64,000 bases of DNA from Cryptomeria japonica (Eukaryota > Streptophyta > Pinopsida > Cupressales > Cupressaceae), in contig NC_081413.1 of assembly GCF_030272615.1 (NCBI RefSeq), positions 336,204,302 to 336,268,301 on the forward strand, in the 5' to 3' direction. The notes beneath the pieces were generated by a model. It made no database searches. It saw nothing but the letters and a program-made list of their open reading frames with translations, and was not told the origin of the DNA. Shown here piece after piece: positions 22,399 to 33,307 of this stretch (its first letter is position 1; every line of letters starts with the position of its first letter). The position numbers and the translations under genes were made by a program.

Positions 22399-23897
22399 TG
22401 ATAGTTCTGACACTAATTGTTAAGTACAAATGCCAAGCTAACAAGATGAGAGGGGGGGGTGAATCATAGAAACTTAATCTTCCATAAAATCAACAGATTC
22501 GACCTCGGTAGCTTAAACAGATATATGTAATCAAAACTGTAAAACATGCAACCTTAAGAACACATAATCATAACAACACTCATAACACCGGATTTAACGT
22601 GGAAACCCAAATAGGGAAAAACCACTGTGGGATTTCAGACCCACTAAGAAATATACTCTTCTAGAGTATGCTTGGTTAAAAGAAAATCCTATTAAAGATT
22701 ACAAACACATTGCTAGATGTGACCCGGTTAAGGGATTTCCCTTAGATCTGTTAGGATATTCACTTTGTTAGAAGTGACCTTGTCAAAGGATTTCAAACAC
22801 TCATTTAGAATGTCACCTTGCTAGAGGGTTTTACAAATAAGACTATTAAGTCCACTCGGTTAAGAGATTTTCTGTCACTTTACAAAATAACAGTAATAAA
22901 ATATATCTGCAACTTCACATCAAAAATGCTAAAGCAGATTCTTATTTGCTCAATATAATCTAGTCATAGGACTTATCTTGTCCCTCTGCTGGGCTCTATA
23001 CTCTGTTAATCAAACATGTCTTCAAGCTTCTATGCTCAGTAATCACTATGTAGCATCCCTATGCTTACACTTGCCCGCATGCATTGTTTATCAACAGTTC
23101 CTTATTTATAAACAATTTGCTAACTGCTGCATCTCCTTGATCACATATCCCATGATCAATCATAGCCATCAGATCTTCAAACTTGACCAGGTTCAATGTA
23201 TCCTTCGATCTGAAAATGTTTTACCTTCTCCTAGAACTTGCATACATTTTTTGGAACTTGTGCTAAGGTATTGTGGTTCAATCTGAGCTATAGATCTTTC
23301 TGCCGATCTTCCATTAACATGGATTCTTTAACAAACTTCATGCATGACATACCAATCATTTAATCAATTCCAGCTCATCAACTTCCTTCATTAAATAATG
23401 CTTTTAATCATTTAATGCATTTTGTTACAGCTCGGTTGCAACTTGGTAAATACTAAACTTCACTTGGTAGACCTTCTGCCTTCATTAACTGATAGCGATA
23501 ACCTTAGGGTTTACCGACTAGGTTCTTTGCTTGTAAACATAGTATAGTATTAACCTTACAATCAACAACATATGTAGAATATCAAAACAATCTAAACATC
23601 ATGAGCTTGTCATTGTCTAACTCGGTAATAGTTGCCCATTGAATAACTTATTTCTCCCCTTATTCATCACATTCTTTTTGTGTCTTTTACCGACATCTTT
23701 ATACTCATCAAATCATACTTCTTAAGATATGGCAACATCATACTGAATTAGAAAATCAATTTCTTGACATCAATGACAAAATAATAATATTAAGACAGTA
23801 AACATCCTTAATCAGTTATATCCATAATCATCAACAACCTTCTTAATATCCTAATTGAAATGCCAACAATCTCTTATTGTCTGTTATAATGCCAACA
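22399..23897 (-). repeat. 3' LTR of the copia element
   Basis: On the plus strand it runs from TGATAGTTCTGACACTAATT to AATGCCAACA. A polypurine tract (minus GCCGAAGGGGGAGAT) lies immediately to its right at 23898-23912. 1499 bp against 1520 bp for the partner. Confidence 0.92.
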
Positions 23898-24240
23898 ATC
23901 TCCCCCTTCGGCATTGATGGCAAAACCAATTGATTTGACCTAATTGATTCAGAAATGCTCTCCCCTTGTCATCAAACTTCTCCCCCATACAATAATCTTC
24001 TCCCCCTTTGACAACAATGCCAAAAAGTAAAGAACTAAAACATGATTTCTTCCGCTGAGAAGTGAATTCCTTTCTGTTATGTGTCAACTCAGTTTCGGTC
24101 AGAGCATTATGTCTTCAATTCCTGTTCCCTGTATTTGTTTCCTACACACCTTTAGAAAACATCCTAAAGTGTGTAAATAAACATCAATCCACACATAATA
24201 TTTTGTAGATTCATCGAATTGATGCTTTCATCGAACTCTG

Positions 24241-27200
24241 TCAGTGAGTAGAAGATAGGGGTAGGACCCCTAACTTGCTTCTGAGATACTCAAAAGTGTC
24301 CCTTGGCAATGGCTTTGTGAAGATATCTGCTATTTGTTCCTTTATGCTAACATACTCTAACACCACTTTCTTCTCTTGAGCTTCTTCTCTAAGATAATAA
24401 TATTTGATAGAGATGTGCTTTGTCTTAGAGTGCATAACATGATTCTTTGAAATGTTAATGGCACTAGTATTGTCACAGAATATAGTTACTGGCTCGGTAA
24501 CTTTCTCATTTATACGTTCCAACAGTTGTTTGATCCATGCTATATTAGTACAATTCAATGCTGCAGCAACATATTCAGCTTCTGTTGTTGACTGTAAAAC
24601 ACATCCTTGTTTCTTGCTAAGCCAACTCACTAGTCTTTCTCCTAGAAAGAAAGCTCCTCCACTTGTGCTTTTTTTGTCATCAATGTTGCCTGCCCAATCA
24701 ACATCAGTATAAAATTTTAAATCAAAGTCATTTCCTTTCTGATATACTAAGCCATAATCTTCAGTACCTTTCAAGTATCTGAAAATTCTCTTGATTGCTG
24801 TCATGTGTGTTTCCTTGGGATCTGTAGAAAATCTTGCAACTATACCCACTGCATGTGCTATGTCTGGCCTGCTGTGAACAACATATTGTAGTTTTCCAAT
24901 CATGGATCGGTAAAGTGTCTCATCAACAGATGTAGATTCATCATTCTTTGATAATTTACAGTTGGTAGTCATAGGAGTACTTACTGGTTTTGAGTCCTCC
25001 ATTCCAAATTTCTTCAAGATTTCCTTTATTTACTTGGATTGAGTAATGAAAATCTCATCTTTCATTTGTAGTATTTGTAAACCTATAAAATACTTTATCT
25101 CACCGATTAATGACATCTCAAATTCTTTGCTCATTTCATTTCCAAAGTTTTTGCATAGAGAATCATTCCCACAAAATATAATGTCATCAACAAATATGGC
25201 TGAGATCAGTATTCCATTTTCATCATTCTTCATGTACATATTGTTGTTTTCACTTGTCCTTATAAAACCAATCTTGATTAAATAAGAGTGCAATCTTTCA
25301 GACAATGCTCTAGGTGCTTGTTTCAGACCATATAAAGCTTTGTTCAATTTACATACCTGATCTTTATTCTCTCTTTCAACAAATCCTTCAGGTTGTTCAA
25401 TAAAAACTTCTTCTTCTAATATACCATTCAGAAAAGCAGATTTGACATCCATTTGATATACCTTGAAATTTTTGTAAGTAGCATATGCCAACAATGTTCT
25501 TACTCCTTCAAGTCTAGCCATAGGTGCAAAAGTCTCACCATAATCAATTCCCTCTTCTTGAGCATATCCTTTGCAAACTAGTCTTGCTTTATTTCGAATG
25601 ACCTCACCTTTTTCATTCAGCTTGTTTTTGAAAATCCACTTTGTACCGATTACATTTTTGTCCTTCGGTCTTGGGACCAGTGTCCATGTGTCATTCTTAT
25701 TGATTTGATCAATCTCTTCTGTCATATCATTTATCCACTCTTCACTGTTAAATGGCTCTTTCACTATTCTTGGTTCAAATTCAGATATCAGACATGTGTT
25801 TTGTCTCAGTTTGTTCCTTGTCATCACTGAATCATCTTTATCTCCTATAATTTGACTTGATGCATGATTCTTTCTGACATAGGTGGCTAATACGGGCTTG
25901 GTAGGCTCTATATGATCTTCTTCATCACTCGGTAACTGAATATCTTCTTTATTTTCTTTAGTAACTCTCTCGGTAGGACTTGTCGGTTGAACATAGACAA
26001 ATTCTTCATAATCTTCTGGTTCCTTAGAATTTCCTTCATCATTTCTTTCTGCAAATTCATCAATTTTCACATTTGCACTTTCTACTATTTTGTTAGATGA
26101 TTTGATTAGACATTTAAGTGCTTTACTTCTAGAAGAATAACCAAGAAATGTTCCTTCTTCACTTTTCTGATCAAACTTTCCATTTATATCATCTTTGTGT
26201 ACATAGCATCTACTTCCAAAGATTTTGAAGTAACTTACATTAGGTTTCTTGTCATACCAGATTTCATATGGTGTCTTCAAAGTTCCTTTCTTCAGTTGTA
26301 CTCGGTTCAGGGTGTAAACTGCTGTGCTTATTGCTTCTCTCCAAAATGTTTGTGGCACTTTCTTTTCAATCATCAGGGTTCTGGCACAATCCACAATAGA
26401 TCTATTTCTTCTCTCAGCTATCCCATTTTTCTATGGAGTTCTCGGTGCAAAGATTTGTCTTTTTATACCATGATCATTGCAGAATAAGTTGATCTCATCA
26501 GAGGTAAACTCTCCTCCTCTATCTGATCTAAGAAATTTCAGCTGTCTCCCTGTTTCATTTTCAACTCTTGCCTTGTACCATTTAAACATTTGAAAAGCTT
26601 CTGATTTTTCTTTTAAAAACATAACTGACATCATCCTTGAATAATCATCCGAAAATAATATGAAATATTTACCACCATAATAACTTTGAACTTTCATAGG
26701 ACCACAAAGATCAGTGTGCACAAGATCTAAAATTCCCTTAGAAGTGTAGGACTTACTTGTAAAGCTTGATCTTGTCATCTTACTCATCTGGCATCCTCGA
26801 CACATAGCATTCTCAGGTTTTTCCAAACTCGGTAGACCTCTTACTCGGTGCTTCTTACTTATTTTGATCAGATTATCAAAATTTACATGACAAAACCTTT
26901 TATACCATAACCAGGTATCATCTATCTTTTCATAAAGACAATTATTCTGAGTTGAGGCAAGGCGAAATGTGTTACCTTTTGTTTGAGTCCCCGTAGCAGC
27001 TAACTTTCCATGCTTGTCATGAATTTTGACAATTCCTTTCTGAAATTCTATTCGGTAACCTGTGTTGTTTAGCTATGCTACACTCAACAAATTATATTTC
27101 AAACCTTCAACCCAATAAACATCATTACATTTAGCATTGTCAAGAAGTGTTATGGATCCTTTACCTTTTACCAGACATGGTGCATCATTACCAAATCTTA

Positions 27201-27942
27201 CATAACCTCCATCATAATCTTCTAATTTAACAAACTTGAGTTTATCACCTGTCAGGTGATGTAAGCATCTACTATCTATGATCCAAGAATCATTGGTATT
27301 TATGTGAGATATTAGGGCTTTTTCTTCATACCTTTCTTCATCTGATCCATCTTTTATAGCCACATAAACTACTTCCTCTGTATCAATTTCATCCGATTTA
27401 TCATCATTTGATTCCTCATCGGCTATTAGGCATGACTTTCTATCTCTTCTTCTAAAGTTTCGATATCCTCTGTAATGATTATTTTTCTGTCTGTCATCTT
27501 GGTAATCTCTCTTTTCAGTAGAATCTTTGTCAGGATAGTTAGAATCCATATGTCCTAATTTATCACAATTGAAACATTTTAAAGGTAGTTGTCCTTTATA
27601 CTTACCTTTGCCTCTTGGTAACCTTCTGGCTAATAGTGCTTCAAACTCTTCTTGCTTTCTGATTTCCTCATATAGTTTGTGTACTTCTTCCATGTTCTTA
27701 TGAAATCTTTCACTTGCTCCATTGCGATTCCCTTCAAAATACTTACTCATTCTATCATTGTAATCATTAGATTCACTAATATGAAAAGAACTGAATGTAG
27801 ATTCAACTTTATTTATCGAAGACCTACTGTTATCAAATTTACTTAGCTCAAATGCATGTAGCTTACCAATAGTAGCATCCAAAGAAACTAACATATTGGG
27901 TACATACATCAATTCATTGATTGCATAGACTCGGACTTGCAT
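24241..27942 (-). pseudogene. Copia pol: protease, integrase, reverse transcriptase, RNase H
   Basis: One minus-strand frame with stops near 27073, 26425 and 25027. Order: zinc knuckle (CFNCDKLGHMDSNYPD, last Cys replaced by Tyr, about 27575); protease (WIIDSRCLHHLTGDK, Gly of the DSG active site replaced by Arg); integrase ([44 protein letters not shown]); reverse transcriptase ([43 protein letters not shown]); RNase H (YTDVDWAGNIDDKKSTSGGA, STTEAEYVAAA, IFCDN). The remaining catalytic residues look intact. With the protease Gly and knuckle Cys gone, this copy cannot process its own polyprotein normally. Confidence 0.92.
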
Positions 27943-27988
27943 AAGTAGGTAGAAGGGTTCTCAATAACTTACTTGTGACATCCTTTTC

Positions 27989-28426
27989 TTAAATGGTTCC
28001 TCCTGCTCCTTTGATTTGATTGACAATCTCCTTTAGTCTTGTACTGTACTGGGTTATGTTCTCACCTTCATTCATCCTCATAGATTCAAGTTGTCCTCTT
28101 AGATTATCCACTTTTTCTCTTTGAACATGTTCATCACCACCATACATAGATATGAGCTTGTCCCACATTGCCTTGGCATCATTGCAGCCTTCTAGATCAT
28201 TAAACTCTGAGTCGGTCAATGCAGATGTTATTTCAATCATTGCTTGAATATGTTATTGCTTTGCCTTTATCTCTTCCATTATCAATGGATAGGTGCTAGG
28301 TGTAATGAAATCATTCTCTAGATAATATACAACATATTCTCCAACTCCTGATAGGTGCAACTTCATCCTTTTCTGCCATGTAGAGAAGCTTGACTTATTT
28401 AGCTTTGGTGCATCCCTCTTATACAT
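27989..28426 (-). pseudogene. Copia gag, UBN2-type
   Basis: ATG at 28424-28426 (MYKRDAPKLNKSSFSTWQKR), about 55 bases after the primer site. The domain includes MWDKLISMYGGDEHVQREKV and ENITQYSTRLKEIVNQIKGA, the pattern of the copia gag (UBN2) family. A stop follows KAKQ at about 28253 and another after GAGGTI at 27989. A one-base shift near 27945 separates it from the pol frame. Confidence 0.85.
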
Positions 28427-28480
28427 CTTTGGATCTTTTCCTCTAGTACCTTTAAACTTTTTCTTCCGGAGTCCAAAGAT

Positions 28481-28489
28481 CTGATACCA
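28481..28489 (-). promoter_or_regulatory. Primer binding site of the copia element
   Basis: The minus-strand TGGTATCAG, two bases from the 5' LTR edge at 28492, is complementary to the 3' end of initiator Met tRNA. This position marks the right-hand LTR as 5'. Confidence 0.85.
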
Positions 28490-28491
28490 AT

Positions 28492-30011
28492 TGATAGTTC
28501 TGATACTAATTGTTAAGTACAGATGCCAAGATAACAAGATGAGAGGGGGTGTGAATCATATAAACTTAATCTTCCATAAAATCAACAAATTCAACCTCGG
28601 TAGCTTAAACAGATATATGTAATCAAAACTGTAAAACATGCAACCTTAAGAACACATAATCATAACAACACTCATAACACCATATTTAACATGGAAACCC
28701 AAATAGGGAAAAACCACTGTGGGATTTCAGATCCACTAAGAAATATACTCTTCTAGAGTATGCTCGGTTAAAAGAAAATCCTGTTAAAGATTACAAACAA
28801 ATTGCTAGATGTGACCCAGTTAAGGGATTTCCCTCAGATCTGTTAGGATCTTCACTTTGTTAGAAGTGACCTTGCCAAAGGATTTCAAACACTCATTTAG
28901 AATGTCACCTTGCTAGAGGGTTTTAGAAATAAGACTGTAAGTCCACTCGGTTAAGAGATTTTCTGTCACTTTACAAAATAACAATAATAAAATATATCTG
29001 CAACTTCACATCAAAAATGCTAAAGCAGATTCTTATTTTCTCAATACAATCTAGTCATAGGACTTATCTTGTCCCTCTGCTAGGCTCTATACTCTATTAA
29101 TCAAATAGGTCTTCAAGCTTCTGTGCTCGGTAATCACTATGTAGCATCCCTGTGCTTACACTTGCCCGCATGCATTGTTTATCAATAGTTCCTTATTTAT
29201 AAACAATTTGCTAACCGCTGAATCTCCTTGATCACATATCCCATGATCAATCATAGCCATCAGATCTTCAAACTTGACCAGGTTCAATGTATCCTTCGAT
29301 CTAAAAATGTTTTACCTCGTCTTGGAACTTGCATACATTTCTTGGAACTTGTGCTAAGGTATTGCGGTTCAATCTGAGCTATAGATCTTTCTGCCAATCT
29401 TCCATTGCCATGGATTCTTTAACAAACTTCATGCAAGAGATACCAATCATTTAATCAATTCCAACTCATCAGATTCCTTCATTAAATAACACTTTTAATC
29501 ATTTAATGCATTCTGTTACAGCTTGGTTGTAACTCAGTAAATACTAAACTTCACTCGGTAGACCTTCCGCCTTCATTAACCGATAGCGATAACCTTAGGG
29601 TTTACCGACTAGGTTCCTTAGGGTTTACCAACTAGGTTCTTTGCTCAGTAACATAGTATAGTATTAACCTTACAATCAACAACATATGTAGGATATCAAA
29701 ACAATCTAAACATCATGATCTCATCATTGTCTAACTTGGTAATAGTTGCCCTTTGAATAACTTATTTCTCCCCTTATTCATCACATTCTTTTTGTGTCTT
29801 TTACCGACATCTTTATACTCATCAAATCATACTTCTTAAGATATGGCAACATCATACTGAATTAGAAAATCAATTTCTTGACATCAATGACAAAATAATA
29901 ATATTAAGACAGTAAACATCCTTAATCAGTTATATCCATAATCATCAACAACCTTCTCAATATCCTAATTGAAATGCCAACAATCTCTTATTGTCTATTA
30001 TAATGCCAACA
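28492..30011 (-). repeat. 5' LTR of the copia element
   Basis: Mirrors 22399-23897 with small differences, including an extra CTTAGGGTTTACCAACTAGG-type duplication near 29607-29633 that accounts for much of the length difference. Confidence 0.92.
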
Positions 30012-31100
30012 TCAAGACCATGGGAAAGCATAAGTATGGATTTTATTTTAGGATTGCCTAGGACAAGGAAAGGATATGATAGTGTTTTTGTAGTGGTGGA
30101 TAGGTTTAGTAAGATGGCACATTTCTTTCCATGCAAAACAACTTGTGATGCTTCTTATGTAGTAGATTTGTTCTTTAAGGAGATTGTCCGGATACATGGC
30201 TTACCTTTGACCATAGTCTCTGATTGGGATATAAAATTTGTTGGTCATTTTTGGAGGACCCTTTGGAAGAAACTTGGTACAAATTTATCCTTCTCCTCAA
30301 CCTACCATCCCCAAACAGATGGTCAAATTGAAGTTGTAAACACTTCACTAGGGAATCTCTTAAGGTGTTTGACTAGACAACATGGAGAAAGGTGGGATAG
30401 TATATTGTCTCAAGCATAATTCTCCTATAATGATATAGTGAATAGGAGTACCGGTAAGTCACCTTTTCAGATTGTCTGTGGCATCCACCCAAGGGGTGTG
30501 CTGGAGTTGAGAGAGATACCTCAAGGAGAACCCATTAGTGCAGATGGAGAAACCTTTTCTACTGCTCTACAAGAGATCCATGACCAAGTGAAGACTCATC
30601 TTCACCGATATGCAGAAATATATAAAGCCCATGCTGACAAAAAGAAGAGGGATGTTCAGTTTGATGTAGGAGACTTGGTGTGGGTTCACTTAAAGAAGGA
30701 AAGACTTCCAAAAGGAAGATACACAAAGCTGATGCAAAGAAAGATTGGCCCCTCCCAAATCTTGAAGAAATGTTGTTCAAATGCCTATGAACTTCAACTA
30801 CCATATGATCTTGGTTTGTCACCTATTTTTAATGTTTGTGACTTAACTCTCTATAAGTGTAGTGTTGATGCAAGTGAAGACACAATGCATGATATTGTTG
30901 ATGATGACATTCCTAAACATGAAGCACCAAAGTTGCATAAGGTTCTAGATACTAAGGTTTCCAGGAAAACCAAGAGTAAGGTTTACATGGAGTATTTAGT
31001 GGCTTGGAAAGGACAACCTGATATTGAAGCAGTCTAGATGACAGAGCAACATATCAAAGATCATGGTGCCGACCTACAGACTCTCATCTCAAGTGGACTT
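30012..31100 (+). pseudogene. Gypsy integrase core and chromodomain-like tail
   Basis: It resumes the pol frame after the copia insertion. Integrase core: [20 protein letters not shown] with catalytic Asp, [10 protein letters not shown] (second Asp; Trp replaces the usual Arg), [13 protein letters not shown] with Glu. The C-terminus has KSPFQIVCG and DLVWVHLKKERLPKGRYTKL. The end, SKVYMEYLVAWKGQPDIEAV, is the start of a chromodomain, which targets integration to marked chromatin in chromoviruses. A TAG at 31035 replaces the expected Trp of VWMTEQHIKD. A second stop lies at about 30417. Confidence 0.88.
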
Positions 31101-31123
31101 GAGATTTCTTCTTCCGGGGAGTA

Positions 31124-32613
31124 TGGTGCAAGAGCACCTCATCAAACCCTTCAAGATGACATGTTAGACTCTGATAAGGGAGGATAAGGCATTAACAATG
31201 TCTTTAGGATAAATAATATAGGTTTTTAATCATGCATTATATGTTTGTAATAATGAATCCCATCTTGTGAGCCAAACTCCTATTTTGGCATTTCTATGAG
31301 CCAATTAGGACTTTAGGACAATAGGGATCCAATGTGTTGTTTTTTAGTGTTATAAGATGTTTTAGGAGGGGTTAAACTTGACCCAAGGCATTAGGAGGCG
31401 AAAGATGACATTTTGACAACTTTTACAAAAGTTGTCAAAAGTTGTCATGAGCAACTTTTATGCACTTTTTGCATTTTGTAATTTGAAACTTCTCCAATGG
31501 CTCTAACCTCTTGATTTTTGGTTGAGAGTAGTTGAGGAATGGTTTATACACCTCAAGGATCCAATTTTCAAGGGGGTGATTGTACGGAGAAGAGCTTTGA
31601 TGCAAACAAACTAATAAAATTTTGAGTTTTCCTGCAATTCTGGAGTTTTGGTCCGTGGTATGGTTCTGTATGAATTGGGATCCATTCCCAATAATGTGAA
31701 TTAATTTTAGAGGAGAGTTGAATCTGTTTTGGTTTTTATTTGGAGACTTGATTGTGTGTGTTTCTCCTGATATTGAAGTTTTGTTGTAGGTACCCAGAAA
31801 ACCAGGGTTTACCTTGGGGTTTTCCTCATTCATGGCCATATCTTGCACTTTACCAATTTGAGGCTCATGGGATTTGGTGAAAGGAAAGTATGGTCAATTT
31901 ATTTTATAGTTCTAAGAGTGTTTTGCAGGAGGATCAAGGGAGAGAAGTGTTTGAAGCGACCCTAGGTAGACATCTCTATGTGGCTACCTAGACCCTGAAC
32001 AAACAAAATCACCTTGTGTGCAAATGGCAATGCTTCCAGGGGTGTAACCTTGGAATCCCTATTGATTTATGTTTTCCAAAATTCTCATGGGATTTTAACC
32101 CATCGGTTCATTCATCTAAATATAGTTTTTTCACAAAAGAGACCTAATTAGCTCTTCTAGGACAGTCAAATTCCTACCGGCAAAGACCTTTATTTTCCAG
32201 ACCTTGACCCTTCCTTTTGGGGACTTGTATAAATTCAAAAAGGGTGTCTGAATCCATAATTTTTTTACCAAGGTGTTTGGGAATGAGTAGGTACCCTTGC
32301 TACAAGTGACTAGGCCTAATTGAGTGAGTTTCTTAAGGAATGAGTAGGTACCCTTGCCACCGGTGCTTTGTTTGAACTTGGGGAATTTTTTATGACCCAA
32401 AACTGGTGTGGAACTAATTTGTAACCCTTGGGGGTACCATGGAGTGTGTTGTAGCAAGATACCCCTAATTGAGTAAGAGAGGGTCTTGGAGATGTTGAGA
32501 AGATTGTACTAAAGTTGTAGACCCTTGCCTTGATAGGATCCCATCCATCTGTTAAGGGGTCAGTGTTGTACATTTGGAGGTGTTTGGTAGGTAACAAGGA
32601 GGGCTCTACATCA
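31124..32613 (+). repeat. 3' LTR of the gypsy element
   Basis: Starts TGGTGCAAGAGCACCTCATC after a purine tract (GGGGAGTA, 31116-31123) and ends CTCTACATCA, followed by the target copy TGAAC. Near 32281-32312 it carries GAATGAGTAGGTACCCTTGC, a copy of sequence found about 57 bp downstream, in place of the block seen in the 5' LTR. Confidence 0.92.
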
Positions 32614-33176
32614 TGAACCTTCTTGACCTTATGACTACTTTGATCTTATCAAAGTTCTTTGACATTGTTGTAATATAGTTGTTGCTCTTGTGAACTGTCA
32701 ATGACTGTTGTTCATGATGTTACTGTGTTGAATGTTCAATGGTTTTGGTTCATTTTGCAATTTTTTCTATGTTTATGTATTTTAATTTGGTATATTATAT
32801 TGAAACATCGATTCATAACTAACATTTCAACTTCGTTATAACTAGTTCTAAGAAGAGTTCTGTACTTGTGACATCATTTTGCTTAGTTTGTGAAGGTTAT
32901 AGACCGAAGTTTCAATAGCCCAATTTTTTTTGCCTGTGAAGAAAGATCATGTTAGATAATATTAGCAAAGAACAAAATAAGGAAACAATTGCTAGATTGT
33001 GGTCTATCTTGAAAAGAAAAGGTGATAGAAATTGTTATTGTCCCTGCAAAAATTGTAAGGGCTTAAAGACTAGAAGACTTCTAATCACAACAGTTGAGAA
33101 ACATTTTTGGCAATATGGTCACATTGAAGGGGAGCATAATTATCGTACATTGGTAAGTTGTTCATTATATCATTGT

Positions 33177-33307
33177 AAATTTTTTTTTTTGATAGGTAAT
33201 GGACCAAAGCCGATGAGGTGTACATACTTTACCCCCTTTGGGATTTGAACTTGTGACCTCTCTTTTAAGAACACAAGTTATCCACCACTAGGCCAACTTA
33301 GGTTGTA
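33177..33307 (-). mobile_element. tRNA-derived SINE in intron 1 of the transposase
   Basis: On the minus strand: TTGGCCTAGTGG (box A, about 33285-33296), AGTTCAAATCC (box B, 33241-33251), then a body ending in an A-run (the T-run at 33180-33190 on plus). This head-body-tail order is that of plant SINEs with an internal Pol III promoter. CATTGT occurs just outside both ends (33171 and 33308) and may be the target duplication. It lies wholly within the intron 33153-33394. Confidence 0.85.

Larger units (their letters stand above)
22399..30011 (-). mobile_element. Ty1/copia element, minus strand, target duplication TCAAG
   Basis: LTRs 28492-30011 (5') and 22399-23897 (3'), with TCAAG at 22394-22398 and 30012-30016. 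Excision joins CCCATACCTTCAAG to ACCATGGGAAAGC and restores the gypsy integrase frame ([15 protein letters not shown]). The interior order on the minus strand is primer site, gag, protease, integrase, reverse transcriptase, RNase H, polypurine tract. Integrase before reverse transcriptase defines Ty1/copia. Only a few in-frame stops and one frameshift near 27945 break it. Confidence 0.95.
10868..32613 (+). mobile_element. Ty3/gypsy chromovirus-like element with two nested insertions
   Basis: LTRs of 1500 bp (10868-12367) and 1490 bp (31124-32613) are flanked by TGAAC at 10863-10867 and 32614-32618. Internal order is primer site, gag, protease, reverse transcriptase, RNase H, integrase and a chromodomain-like tail, the Ty3/gypsy order. 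The element is interrupted between protease and reverse transcriptase by a copia-like element (14173-20581) and inside integrase by a copia element (22399-30011). Without these it would be about 7.7 kb. Stops and at least one gag frameshift make it non-autonomous now. Confidence 0.93.
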
